Made by a program: the position numbers and the translations under genes. From Thermoflexales bacterium (GTDB lineage: Bacteria; Chloroflexota; Anaerolineae; Fen-1058), in contig JAFGFO010000462.1 of the NCBI GenBank assembly GCA_016931085.1, forward strand, positions 1 to 41,772: a stretch of 41,772 bases of DNA. Reading direction: 5' to 3'. Below the pieces are notes generated by a model. That model was not told the origin of the DNA. It ran no database searches and worked only from the letters and a program-made list of their open reading frames with translations. Numbering within the stretch: position 1 is the first letter of the stretch; each line of letters begins with the position of its first letter. Positions 8,158 to 17,880 of the stretch are shown here, one piece after another.

Positions 8158-9474
8158 TCATCTGCTGTATGGATGTGTGCTCCACAAACGCTTGATCAAC
8201 AGTGTATAAAAGGTTAGGATGACAATCATGATTACCGGGATATAAATGCTCGGGCTTGTTATGACCATGGTCCCCGTTATATCACCCGCGAAAAAAACAC
8301 TTTCACCGAATAACGCATAGCTTACCATTTGCCACATATCGTCCAGGGCGTAAAGCAGGAACACGACCCACACCCATATCCGCGCCTCTCGACGCTCCAA
8401 GGTTGCCAGGAGATAAGTAAACACGACTATTCCCAGCGACAACTCGGCCACCACGTCGAGCCATACAAAGGTCCCCAGGTATAGAGCCAAGGCCAAATCC
8501 AGGCTCAGCCGGGGAAGCTGGTGGCCTGGACAGCGGGCAGGGCGGAGCAAAAGAGCCACCAGCGGTGCCAGGATCAACGCTTTGATCCCTTGGATCACCC
8601 AGCGGACGCCTGGTGTCACCCCAAACAGGTAAAAAGCGGTTTGAAGGATGGAATGACCGTACCCCAGGTACTTGACTTCGGGACCACGCCAGGGAAAGAT
8701 ATCGTAATAGTTCCATAACTGCAAAAAGTAGTTTTGGTATTGCCGCCATCCGTACTGTAGCCCGGCCGCCAGTATGCTTGCACCTGCAGCCACAACATAA
8801 GTTATCATAGCCAAAGCGATCAACTTGAAAAAGAATCGCCAGCGGCCCAGGAAGAGAGGCAGAGCCGCCGCGAAAGCCCATTGCGGCTTGATTTGAAGGA
8901 TAATCGAGAGCCATACAAGCGACCAGGCAAGGTGTTCTTCGAGAATAGCCTCAATGAGCAGGGTGGCTAACAAGGCCATGAGGGTATAGTTGTTCAGGAC
9001 GACCATGTCAAACCAAAATGCCGTGCAAACCATCCAGACAGGAAGAGTCCATGCCAGCATTTTCCCCGCCTTGTCAAGGCCCAGTTGGTGAAAAATATGC
9101 CCCCATCTTATATAGAGCAGCACGTATCCCACGATGTGTATCAGCGCGTACGTCAGGATGAGTAGATTGGCAGGCCAGTGGAGAAAGATCGCAAATACCA
9201 TGGCATAAGAAGGCGGATATTCAAACCAGAACATGGTATCCTGCGTCGTTCTGTCTGGGTACAAGTCTTGTCGAAGATCAAAGTTTTGAGCGGCTGCTCT
9301 GTACATGTCAAGGTCGATTGGAGAGTACGACTCGAATTGGTCAACACCGCCAAATAACCCTCCCCAGTACAAAAATTGGGCCACCAGGCGAAATACAGCG
9401 TAGACAAAGGCGACGATCAAGACGATCCGAAATATTTTTGAAGATGACCAGCTTTGACGTAAATATGTATTCAT
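8158..9474 (-). CDS. GT87/DUF2029-type membrane glycosyltransferase (copy 2)
   Basis: The 438-residue polytopic protein has 10 or more predicted helices and a GT-C layout. After the first helix, an extracellular loop carries an acidic motif (PIDLDMY), followed by a conserved DLYP segment and EYPPSYAM. These are features of the GT87 (DUF2029) family, which uses polyprenyl-phosphate sugars, for example mannosyl donors. The ATG at 9474 directly abuts the stop of its paralogue upstream. The two proteins share YLRQSWSxSKxFR at the start, DLYP, IKPQWAFAAA-like and FPWRGP motifs, so they arose by tandem duplication. Lying just upstream of the diterpene genes, they could glycosylate a lipid or the diterpene itself, which is inference. 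Confidence 0.8.
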   Translation of the reverse strand: MNTYLRQSWSSSKIFRIVLIVAFVYAVFRLVAQFLYWGGLFGGVDQFESYSPIDLDMYRAAAQNFDLRQDLYPDRTTQDTMFWFEYPPSYAMVFAIFLHWPANLLILTYALIHIVGYVLLYIRWGHIFHQLGLDKAGKMLAWTLPVWMVCTAFWFDMVVLNNYTLMALLATLLIEAILEEHLAWSLVWLSIILQIKPQWAFAAALPLFLGRWRFFFKLIALAMITYVVAAGASILAAGLQYGWRQYQNYFLQLWNYYDIFPWRGPEVKYLGYGHSILQTAFYLFGVTPGVRWVIQGIKALILAPLVALLLRPARCPGHQLPRLSLDLALALYLGTFVWLDVVAELSLGIVVFTYLLATLERREARIWVWVVFLLYALDDMWQMVSYALFGESVFFAGDITGTMVITSPSIYIPVIMIVILTFYTLLIKRLWSTHPYSR

Positions 9475-10815
9475 CTAGCCTACAGTCTGCGCTAGCGTCG
9501 TCGCAGGGTCTAGCTTGGCATTCCATAGCCGCATCACGAGCAAAGCGTAAAATATCACGATGATGACCATAATCAATGGAGCATAAATGTAGGGGTCGGT
9601 CAAGATGTACGGGCCAGGCGCAACGGTGTCCAGGCCAACCATAGACAGGATGAAGCTTATGATACGCCAGGGGTCCAACAAGGCGTAGGGCAGAAACACA
9701 GCATAGATCAGGATTTTTGTGTTGCGTTGTGCCAACGTCGCTAGCAGGTAGATGAACACCACGATGCCTAGCGACACTTCCCAAACCATATCTAGCCAAA
9801 TAAAGGCTCCCAGGTACAGGGCAAAGGCCATGTCCAGGCCAAGCTGGGGGACGGTGTGGCCTGGACGGCCAAGCGGTCGTAAAAGATGGCGCAGGCTGAC
9901 GGCCGCCAGCGGCGCCAAGATCAGCAGCTTGACTAGTGTTGCCAAAAGCATGGCGTTCGGCGTTGTGCCCAACAGGTAAAAGACAGTTTGCTTGATGGAG
10001 TGATTGTAGCCTAGAAACGGCGCGCCGGGGCCACGCCAAGGGAAGTTGGCCGGCATACTCAACAGGAATTGGAAATAGTTGAGATATTGTTGCCAGCCAT
10101 AGGAGGGTCCAACCACGAGCAATGTCGCCCCTGTAATGGCAATGTAGGCCACAATGGCTGCTGCTAGTAATTTGGCAAAGAAACGATACCGGCCTAGGAG
10201 AAGGGGAACGGCGGCCGCAAAGGCCCATTGGGGCTTGACTTGCAGCATGATTGAAAGCCACACGATGGCCCAACCCAGACGTTCTTCCAGCACGGCTTCT
10301 ATGAGGAATGTGCTCAGCAAAGCCATGATGATGTAGATGTTGAGATAGCCCAGGTCGTCCCAAAACGCTGAAAAGAGCAGCCAGACCGGCAGCATCACGG
10401 CTAACAGTTTGCTGGCTGTCCCAAGTTTCCAGCGGCGAAAGAGTTGTTCCCATCGGATGTATAGCAGCCCGTATGCGACAATGTGCAGTAGCGTGTGGAT
10501 GATGGTAACGGTCATGGGGGATAGCCAGAGAAAGGGAATAAACACCAGGGCGTAGGAGGGCGCATATTGATAGAATTCCACGTGTTCCAGTTTCCCTTTC
10601 GGATATAGATCCTGTCGCAGGTGCAGGCGAGTCGCCCCATCCAGGTAATCCTGGAGATCGTTCGGAATAGTGCCTGCTCCCTCTCCGATCCAACTGAGCG
10701 CTACTATATAGACGCTCTGTATAACCAGGCGTAACGCGACATAAACTAGCGTGATGACCAAGATGACGCGGAAGGTTTTGGAACCTGACCAGCTTTGACG
10801 CAAATATTTCGTCAT
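9475..10815 (-). CDS. GT87/DUF2029-type membrane glycosyltransferase (copy 1)
   Basis: The 446-residue polytopic protein is paralogous to the next gene. The loop after helix 1 has PNDLQDY, then LRQDLYPKG, YAPSYAL, LQVKPQWAFAAAVPLLLGRYRFF and a large C-terminal set of helices. The ATG at 10815 is chosen because its MTKYLRQSWS start matches the paralogue; an upstream in-frame start at 10851 would only add a non-conserved dozen residues. It is the first gene of the string that continues through the diterpene pair, with a probable promoter at 10883-10911. The donor is likely a polyprenyl-phosphate sugar by family knowledge. Acceptor is unknown. Confidence 0.8.
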   Translation of the reverse strand: MTKYLRQSWSGSKTFRVILVITLVYVALRLVIQSVYIVALSWIGEGAGTIPNDLQDYLDGATRLHLRQDLYPKGKLEHVEFYQYAPSYALVFIPFLWLSPMTVTIIHTLLHIVAYGLLYIRWEQLFRRWKLGTASKLLAVMLPVWLLFSAFWDDLGYLNIYIIMALLSTFLIEAVLEERLGWAIVWLSIMLQVKPQWAFAAAVPLLLGRYRFFAKLLAAAIVAYIAITGATLLVVGPSYGWQQYLNYFQFLLSMPANFPWRGPGAPFLGYNHSIKQTVFYLLGTTPNAMLLATLVKLLILAPLAAVSLRHLLRPLGRPGHTVPQLGLDMAFALYLGAFIWLDMVWEVSLGIVVFIYLLATLAQRNTKILIYAVFLPYALLDPWRIISFILSMVGLDTVAPGPYILTDPYIYAPLIMVIIVIFYALLVMRLWNAKLDPATTLAQTVG

Positions 10816-10857
10816 ATTACTTCTGCCAGCCCATCGTCGGATGGTAAACAAGCGAAT

Positions 10858-10906
10858 CAGTCAGGTCAATTGCAGTGAGCATATTGTACAGTCATTATCC
10901 CAGTCA
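10858..10906. promoter_or_regulatory. Three CAGTCA repeats around the GT87-diterpene promoter
   Basis: CAGTCA occurs at 10858-10863, 10889-10894 and 10901-10906, the first and third extended to CAGTCAGG. Two copies lie between the -10 and -35 and one lies downstream of the -10. They could be operator half-sites, but no regulator is known. Confidence 0.3.
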
Positions 10907-10911
10907 GGCAA
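10883..10911 (-). promoter_or_regulatory. Probable promoter of the GT87-diterpene-kinase gene string
   Basis: On the minus strand TTGCCT (10906-10911) and TACAAT (10883-10888) are 17 bp apart, leaving a leader of about 60 nt before the first GT87 gene. No other promoter-like pair was seen before the string. Confidence 0.5.
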
Positions 10912-10930
10912 GCGCATGATGGTATGGATC

Positions 10931-10956
10931 CGTGCCTCTTGCGCGCAAGGGGCACG
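10931..10956. repeat. 26-bp near-perfect palindrome
   Basis: CGTGCCTCTTGCG and CGCAAGGGGCACG are inverted copies with one mismatch, 42 nt after the stop of the FtsX permease gene and just upstream of the GT87 promoter. A T-run follows at 10962-10966 on the plus strand only. It may be a terminator-like element for the permease gene or an operator. Confidence 0.55.
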
Positions 10957-10997
10957 ACCTTGTTTTTCTACAGTCTCTAACCCTATTTTAACCTTAA

Positions 10998-13322
10998 TTA
11001 TTCATTTTGTAAAACGCTCACAATAGACAATCTGGCCGCTTGCCGGGCGGGTATCAGGCTGCCCAGGACGCTGATTCCCACCATGAGGGGCGGCAGCAAA
11101 AGAATGTACATTGTGCCCAGGCTCACGTGTACCTGGCCAAAGCCGTAGCTGCTCGATAAACCGGCCAGCAGGCTGCCGGTAAGGAGCAGGCCGGCGGGGA
11201 TGCCTGCCGCCGCCGCCACCAAGCCCAGGAACGCGGCGGCGACGGTGATCATGATCACCACCTGGGCCGGCGTCATCCCCAGCGTCTTGAGCACGCCGAT
11301 GCCCCTCAACTTTTCTTGCACAGCCAGCAAGGAGGTGTTGAACACGCCGACCATGGCGATGCCGATCAGGATGCCGGCCAGGGCAAAGACAGCTAATTGC
11401 AAATAAACGACGACGCTGGGAAGGGCCTCCCCTACCAGGGCCAGGTTCAGGTCGGACTCGGAACTGGGTTCCAGGTAGTGTTTTAGCCGGGCTGTGTCGG
11501 CCTGTGGGGCAAGCTTCAGGTAGTAGCTATAAGGCTTGTCCCTGGTCACTGGCGTCACGGACGACAAGCTGACCATTAGCATTTGGCCCGCATTGACCGG
11601 CTCGGGGTACTGGCCGACGATGCGCCACGTCAACGGGCGGCTGCGCTCGCCCTCCAAGACCAGGCTGATTTCGTCGCCTACGCGCAGCCCTAACCAGTCC
11701 AGCAGCCCGCGCCCGGCTATGGCCTCGCGCGTGCCGGCCTCAAAAAAACGCCCCACGTGTACTCGGAAGGGAAAGGCTGCCAGGTCGCCTTCCACTGCTT
11801 TGACCTGGAACGAGCGCCCGTCCAGCGTCTCCACGTCGACCATCAGTTGCCCATAAAAAGCCTCGACCCCCGGGGCTTGGCTCAAGATGCTGCGCGTGCG
11901 GCTGTCGCTGGTAAACTGGCGGGTTACCATGGCGTCGTAGACGATGCCCATCATGGATGGATCGGCCCGGTAGGCGTCGAGCGTTTCGTTGAGCGTTAGC
12001 CCAAAGACGATCCCAATCACGCCCGACGTCAAGCTTAGCCCGGTCAGGAAGGATCGAAACGGCTTGGCAAAGACGTCGTTGAGACCCAGCACGAAGGTTG
12101 CCGGCAGCCCCAGGCGAGCGGCCAACGTCACGACGAAAAATGGCTTTTTGCGAGGCGGTTCGGCGCCCACGGCGATGGCGCGGACGATGTTGGCCCTGGC
12201 GCCCCGGTAGGCTGAGCCGAGCGTGGACAGGATGATGGTGGCTGAAACGATGCCCAACACCAGGGCGACAATCGCGGCGTTAAAAGGAGGTCGGAAGGAG
12301 CTGCTCAAGGAGGAGGCCACACTTTTGAGCGGCAGAGGGGACAGGACGATGCCCAGCAGCAGCCCCAGTGGACTGCCAATCAGTCCCAAGATCAAGTATT
12401 GACCGGTGTAGAGCGCCAGGATTTGCGCTTGAGTGAAGCCCACCGCCTTGAGCAGGCCGATTTGCTTGAACTGCGACAGGACGATGGCGCTGATGCTGGT
12501 TGTGATGAGCAGGATCGTGGCCAGGATGGCAAAAAAGCTGAACGCGCCCAGGAAGATCAAGTTGAGCTCGGCGCCAAAAACTGCCGAGCTTTTCACGTCG
12601 CGCCAATCGCTGTGATTCTCTATCGCGTCGGGGCGGAGCGTGGCCTTGACGTGCGCCAGCACGCCGTCGACAGATTCCGGGTCGGCCAGGCGCACGCCCA
12701 ACGACCAGTCCCAGCTCGATTCGTCCGGGAACAGCTCGCGCATGGTCTCCTCGCTGACGTAAAGGTAAGGCGGCTGGGTGTTGCGATAGGTATCCCACAT
12801 CGGGTTATAAGCCAGGCCGGTGACCGGCAAGTCGACTCTTTTGCCGTCCCAACGGGTGACGCCAATCGCGTCGCCTGTTTGCAAACCGTACAACTCTTGC
12901 AGATCCCGGCTGGCCAATATCTCGCCGGGTTGGTAGGAGAGATAACGCCCGTCTTGGACGAACAAGCGGTTGACGGCCGGCGGCTGGAGCGGCGTGAGCC
13001 TCAGGCTGACCCACACGTGCGTGTCGCGGATTCGCACCCGGCTTACGATGCTGTGCTGCAGGCCGGTGCTTTCGACGACGCCCGGCAGCGCCTCGATACG
13101 CTCGACGTCGCGTGCGCGGATCTTGTCTCGATCGAAGTAGAGCCACAGGTGGGCGGCGTTGAGCTCCTCAAATGAGCGATCGTAGGGAGCCTCCATGTTG
13201 AGCAACGTCGCCAGGGCCAGCGTGAGCAAGGCAGACGCCGCCACGATCGTGACGACGATCAGGCTCGAAATCAGCCGCCGGCTGGCGATGTCGGCTTTGA
13301 TCTTTTGCCACACTGCGTCCAT
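10998..13322 (-). CDS. FtsX/MacB-family ABC transporter permease (two FtsX domains)
   Basis: The 774-residue permease has one helix near the N-terminus (about 20-40), a large extracytoplasmic MacB_PCD-like domain (about 45-240), an FtsX helix block (about 255-380), a fourth-helix/second extracytoplasmic domain (about 420-620) and a second FtsX block (about 640-770). LKTLGMTPAQV and LLKAVGFTQAQI are the cytoplasmic coupling-helix signatures of both halves. Such fused permeases export lipids, lipoproteins or peptides, or act as mechanotransmitters, together with a LolD/MacB-type ATPase, which is the gene immediately upstream (14-nt gap). The substrate cannot be inferred. Proximity to the diterpene genes makes export of a lipidic product possible but unproven. 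Confidence 0.9.
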   Translation of the reverse strand: MDAVWQKIKADIASRRLISSLIVVTIVAASALLTLALATLLNMEAPYDRSFEELNAAHLWLYFDRDKIRARDVERIEALPGVVESTGLQHSIVSRVRIRDTHVWVSLRLTPLQPPAVNRLFVQDGRYLSYQPGEILASRDLQELYGLQTGDAIGVTRWDGKRVDLPVTGLAYNPMWDTYRNTQPPYLYVSEETMRELFPDESSWDWSLGVRLADPESVDGVLAHVKATLRPDAIENHSDWRDVKSSAVFGAELNLIFLGAFSFFAILATILLITTSISAIVLSQFKQIGLLKAVGFTQAQILALYTGQYLILGLIGSPLGLLLGIVLSPLPLKSVASSLSSSFRPPFNAAIVALVLGIVSATIILSTLGSAYRGARANIVRAIAVGAEPPRKKPFFVVTLAARLGLPATFVLGLNDVFAKPFRSFLTGLSLTSGVIGIVFGLTLNETLDAYRADPSMMGIVYDAMVTRQFTSDSRTRSILSQAPGVEAFYGQLMVDVETLDGRSFQVKAVEGDLAAFPFRVHVGRFFEAGTREAIAGRGLLDWLGLRVGDEISLVLEGERSRPLTWRIVGQYPEPVNAGQMLMVSLSSVTPVTRDKPYSYYLKLAPQADTARLKHYLEPSSESDLNLALVGEALPSVVVYLQLAVFALAGILIGIAMVGVFNTSLLAVQEKLRGIGVLKTLGMTPAQVVIMITVAAAFLGLVAAAAGIPAGLLLTGSLLAGLSSSYGFGQVHVSLGTMYILLLPPLMVGISVLGSLIPARQAARLSIVSVLQNE

Positions 13323-13336
13323 ATCATCCCGTCCGG

Positions 13337-14052
<716 letters not shown>

Positions 14053-14056
<4 letters not shown>

Positions 14057-14850
14057 GGTAGGCTATAACAGGTCCGGCTAAAGGCCGTCTTGAAACCACT
14101 TATGCGCAAGAGCCGTTGAACGAGAGGCTCTGTGGTTTGCCCAATGACGGTGTCCATAGGATGTTCGCGCCGGGTCCTGTCTACAGCTTGAATACATAGG
14201 CTGGCGATGAGGCGACCGCCGCGGTGACCTGGGATGACACCGCCGCTGCCAATCACGCCAATGTTCTCGTGGCAGATCAAAGACAGCGTGGCGACAGGCT
14301 GCTTATCTACAAAGGCCAGGTAGTGATAATTCCCTGCTAGGTCGATGGATGGCCTGAGGAGTTGAGCGATCTGAGGTGCAGATTCGGGGGGCAATTCGAA
14401 TGCCAGCGCAAATGTGTGGGCAAACGTCAGCGCATCGCCTGCTGTGGCTCGTTCAACGATTACCCTGGGGTCAGCGTCTGGGAGCTTGAGACTGAGCGCG
14501 TGCTCGAAAACAATCCAGTGCTCCTGCTGTTTTTGCTTGACAAAGCCGTGGCGCAGCAAGCGCTCGGGCAACTCAGGTGGCGTGCAGGCCGGCGAGACGA
14601 AAACCAAAGTGGGCAGTTTTTTCGATTTAAAATAGTCGATGACTTGGCAGATCAGATCATCGGCAGTTTCAGGAGTAGCTCTTAGCAAGCAGGCGTGCGT
14701 GCTATCTGGCATGGGCAGGATTTCATTGCTGGTAAGGATGATGTCGTCTCTGACGATGAGATCCATACCGGGTGTAACACCGACCATGGGGAACATGGCG
14801 ATATAGTTGGCTCGTTCCAGTTCGGCGATGCGCTCGATTGTGATGGTCAT
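14053..14850 (-). CDS. GNAT family N-acetyltransferase
   Basis: The 265-residue protein carries a C-terminal GNAT domain: the acetyl-CoA motif GVIPGHRGGRLIASL is preceded by strands LAFVDKQPVATLSLI, and the closing segment is LQRLLRISGF-like. The N-terminal 100 residues are divergent, as in tandem-GNAT proteins with one degenerate half. The ATG at 14850 is selected because GGAAAAG precedes it at good spacing; the open frame extends upstream without family similarity. It overlaps the ATPase gene by 4 nt, so it is the first gene of the exporter operon. The acceptor is unknown. Confidence 0.8.
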
Positions 14851-14980
14851 AGTGCTTTTCCAAATGTCTATTCTGTTACGACCGCTTTTAAGCCGCGCCA
14901 GCAAGCTGTTTGGGGGAGGGATGCTTTGATAACTCAAGTATAACACAAAGGCGCTCTTTCGGGAATAGAGCACATGTCCG

Positions 14981-15010
14981 GCATTCTGCGAATGCTTGGT
15001 GCCTCACCAA
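14981..15010. repeat. Two small hairpins in the 14851-15026 spacer
   Basis: GCATTC-TGC-GAATGC (14981-14995) is followed at once by TTGGTG-CCT-CACCAA (14996-15010), within the 176-nt gap between a GNAT gene and the 7TM kinase gene. A TATACT at 14937-14942 (minus strand) could be a -10 for the exporter operon, but no good -35 is present. Confidence 0.45.
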
Positions 15011-15026
15011 GGACGAAAATGCGCCC

Positions 15027-16808
15027 CTACGTGGCCTGTGCCGGCTCCTTGTTCCCTGGGGGAATGAGGGGCAGTGTGACACTAAAGGTGCTGCCTTTGC
15101 CCAGCTCGCTTTCTACGCTCACTTCTCCCCCCATCAACTCCACCAATTGCTTGACAATGGCCAGTCCCAGCCCGATGCCTGGATGTTTCCGAGTCGTCAC
15201 GTCGCTTTCCACCTGGTAAAAGCGCTCGAACACGTGCGTCAGCTTGTCGGGAGAGATGCCTGTCCCAGTGTCAGAGACGGCCAACGCCCAATGCGTCTCG
15301 TCAGGCTGGAAAATACGGATGTGTACGCTGCCTGTCTCGGTGAATTTGAGAGCATTGCTGAGTAGGTTAATCAGGACTTGCTGCAGCCGGTGTGGGTCTC
15401 CTTGCAAGCTGCCTGGCACATCGTCGTCGACATGAGTGGTCAGTTCCAGCCCCTTGGTCTGCGCCAGCACACCCATCACGTTCACCACGTCGTTGACCAG
15501 CTCGGCCGGTTCAAATGAAATGGTCTCTAGCGTCAGCTTGCCGGCTTCGATTTGGGCCTGGTCTAGCAAGTCGTTGACGAGGCTCAACAGCCGTTGCGCG
15601 TTAGCACCAATACGATCCACGCTTGTTTGCTGTCTATCCGACAGTGGGCCGTAGACAAACTCTTGCAGCATCTCGGTATAGCCCAGGATGGCGTTGAGCG
15701 GCGTGCGCAAGTCGTGAGAGACCATGGACACCAGCGCGCTCTTCAGCCGATTGGCCTCTTCGGCGGTCTCTTTGGCCCAGCGCATCTCGTCTTCCGCTCG
15801 TTTGCGCTCGGTGACGTCGTGCAAGACCACCAATTGGCCGGCCGGCCGGCTTTGCCGGTCGTTTAGTGCCATCACCCGCGTGTCGTACCAGCGCTCCTGG
15901 ACTTGTATCTCTCTTCGACCGTCGATCCCGATCAATTTGGCCCGCAGTGCGTTGGGCAGTGCCTCGCCGATGTGATCAGGCGAAATGCCGGCAATTCTTT
16001 GCGCCGCCGGGTTAAAGTCGACGACGCGGTCTCGCGTGTCCAAAACGAGCATGCCGTCTCCCATACCCTCGATGATGATCTTTCTTGCCACTGGCACGAC
16101 ATCAAACAATTGGTAGCCAAGGAACCCCCATGCCATCACCAGGCTGCCCAACGCAAAGCCCAGGGATGATATGTCAACTTTTATGCCAGGGATCAGATCG
16201 AAGGTGTGAATCACATTGACCGTCAGAACCAGGAATACGCTAAAAAGCAAGACCAGGGCTTGCCCCCGGTACAGGCGGAATGAACGGATGGCTTTCCAGA
16301 CAATCAAGAGGATGCCCAGCAAGGTGAGCAGGTAACCATAAATGGCGTGCACCCAAAACCAGGGGCCATAGGCGGCTTGTTGGGTATCAATTATCCTGAA
16401 GGGACCGCTCATGGTAAATGCCAGGTTGGCCAGGAACAGGTTGTGCCTTTCGTTGCTCCATAGTAGCACTTGGGTGATCAGTGGTATGGCGACTAGTATT
16501 GCCACGTACAGGAGATTGAGCCGTTCTAGCCGTTCGGTATACTGCAGCGCAAAGATCAACCACGTCACCGGGATGAGGGCGACGCCCAGGTAGGCCAGCT
16601 TGTAACAAAAGAGCGCGATGGCCGGCGATGGAACGGCGATCCAAATCCCGTCCATAAGGGCCCACAAAGCGGTTAGCGCCAGGGTCCACGCAAAAGTTGC
16701 CGCCGCCTGGGCGCTCGTGCGGCGTTGCCAGACGTACACTGTGAGACTGGCCAGAATCAGGGTCACCGAGTACGCCAGCGTGATGTAGATGATATATTGC
16801 AGGTACAT
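15027..16808 (-). CDS. 7TM-sensor PAS histidine kinase
   Basis: The 593-residue kinase begins with about seven membrane helices (residues 5-240) of the histidine kinase N-terminal 7TM type. A PAS domain follows (about 245-340: IIEGMGDGMLVLDTRDRVV), then HisKA with H365 in [13 protein letters not shown], and an ATPase domain with N485 (NLLSNALKF), DTGTGI (513-518) and GIGLGLA (544-550). Its catalytic part resembles that of the kinase at 4055-5740, while the sensors are unrelated. It begins 9 nt after the acyltransferase gene upstream and ends that operon. No response regulator lies next to it. The ligand is unknown. Confidence 0.93.
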   Translation of the reverse strand: MYLQYIIYITLAYSVTLILASLTVYVWQRRTSAQAAATFAWTLALTALWALMDGIWIAVPSPAIALFCYKLAYLGVALIPVTWLIFALQYTERLERLNLLYVAILVAIPLITQVLLWSNERHNLFLANLAFTMSGPFRIIDTQQAAYGPWFWVHAIYGYLLTLLGILLIVWKAIRSFRLYRGQALVLLFSVFLVLTVNVIHTFDLIPGIKVDISSLGFALGSLVMAWGFLGYQLFDVVPVARKIIIEGMGDGMLVLDTRDRVVDFNPAAQRIAGISPDHIGEALPNALRAKLIGIDGRREIQVQERWYDTRVMALNDRQSRPAGQLVVLHDVTERKRAEDEMRWAKETAEEANRLKSALVSMVSHDLRTPLNAILGYTEMLQEFVYGPLSDRQQTSVDRIGANAQRLLSLVNDLLDQAQIEAGKLTLETISFEPAELVNDVVNVMGVLAQTKGLELTTHVDDDVPGSLQGDPHRLQQVLINLLSNALKFTETGSVHIRIFQPDETHWALAVSDTGTGISPDKLTHVFERFYQVESDVTTRKHPGIGLGLAIVKQLVELMGGEVSVESELGKGSTFSVTLPLIPPGNKEPAQAT

Positions 16809-16817
16809 AGGACACCG

Positions 16818-17867
16818 TCAACTTGTAGCTAAATGGCGCGCTATCCAGCCCAGCAGCCGGTTGCTGGCTGCAAAGACGATAGCGTTATTGTCTTCCAACT
16901 GGAAGCCCATCCTCTGTTTGAATTCATACGCGCAACTGCCCCACCGCAAGCGCTGGACGCCGTGCTCGATCGCGCAGCGGATGTCGGCGTAGCCCAGCAT
17001 AAAGTACGCGTATTGCACGCGATAATCCAGGCCTATGGCCGTCACTAGCCATTCGTCACCATCCCCCAGCAAGAGCTCGCAGCCTACCAACTGCTCGCCG
17101 ATCGCGGCCGCTAACCAGATCATATCGACCATGGGGGCGTTTTCCAGCATGCGCTGCATCCATGGGACAGGCGTTTCATTGTGTCGCCGCTCAACGTTGC
17201 GGATCAGCGTGAGCGCCTCGTGTACCGCTTCAACCCTCGAGTAAGATTGAATCTCTATGCCCAGGCGCTGCGCAATCCGGCAGTTGCGCCGGTAATTTTT
17301 ACGCGTCTTGTAGCTCAGTTGGTTCAAGTAGCTGTCGAAATCGGGCCAGGTGATGGCCAGGCTCGTGCCCGGATTCGCAATCGAGATGGGCGCGAAGGCT
17401 TCTGCCGAGCTCAGTTCCAGGCTTGTCGACTGTGCCAGGTAATCAAAGATCACGAATGAGGCGCGGGCTGCCCGGGCTTGCTCTAAGGCCACCTGGGAGA
17501 TTATCCTCAACGCTGCCTCGCGCAGCGGCAGCCCGGGTAACATCAGGCCGCACGTGTCGGTCAGCGGCGACCTGCAAATCAACAGCGGCCACCGGCGCAC
17601 GAGAGCTTCGACGATGCAACGCACCGGCCGGGGAGAGATGGGCAATGGCTCTTGCCGCGTGAGCCAGAACGCTCCGCACGCGAGCGGCTCGCCACGGCAA
17701 GAGAGAACGATGTAGGTGGGCAGGTCTTGACCTCTTACCGTCTCGCCAAAGCGGTACCAACGATAACTACCAAAGGGACGTCCAGCAGCCAGGTGATCCC
17801 AGGCTGCTGGACCAATTTCCTGCACACTGTGCGCGATTTGAATGTCAAACTTGTTCAAAGACGACAT
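16818..17867 (-). CDS. FemAB/BioF2-like GNAT acyltransferase (copy 2)
   Basis: The 349-residue protein has the BioF2-like/FemAB double-GNAT layout (Acetyltransf_6 type). It shows HSVQEIGPAAWDHLAAG, YRWYRFGE, the central ITWPDFDSYLNQLSYKTRKNYRR and RNVERRHNE motifs, and the C-terminal GLDYRVQYAYFMLGYADIRCAIEHG, RLRWGSCAYEFKQRMGFQ. FKQRMGF-like endings are characteristic of this group. The family adds acyl or aminoacyl groups in cell-envelope polymers, capsule or lipid pathways. It follows its paralogue by 13 nt and precedes the 7TM kinase by 9 nt. The acceptor is unknown. Confidence 0.83.
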   Translation of the reverse strand: MSSLNKFDIQIAHSVQEIGPAAWDHLAAGRPFGSYRWYRFGETVRGQDLPTYIVLSCRGEPLACGAFWLTRQEPLPISPRPVRCIVEALVRRWPLLICRSPLTDTCGLMLPGLPLREAALRIISQVALEQARAARASFVIFDYLAQSTSLELSSAEAFAPISIANPGTSLAITWPDFDSYLNQLSYKTRKNYRRNCRIAQRLGIEIQSYSRVEAVHEALTLIRNVERRHNETPVPWMQRMLENAPMVDMIWLAAAIGEQLVGCELLLGDGDEWLVTAIGLDYRVQYAYFMLGYADIRCAIEHGVQRLRWGSCAYEFKQRMGFQLEDNNAIVFAASNRLLGWIARHLATS

Positions 17868-17880
17868 AGGCCAATGCCCT

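Noticed and set aside
9341..10693. 450-codon minus-strand frame overlapping both GT87 genes
   Set aside because: It lies in another frame of the same strand over two clear membrane proteins, spans their junction and has no recognisable domain.
10931..10956. Rho-independent terminator of the FtsX permease gene
   Set aside because: The stem is strong, but on the minus strand no T-run follows; the T-run is on the other side. It is kept as a palindrome only.
14937..14965. Promoter for the GNAT-exporter operon
   Set aside because: A TATACT -10 is present but the aligned -35 (TTCCCG) is poor, so it is not listed as a promoter.
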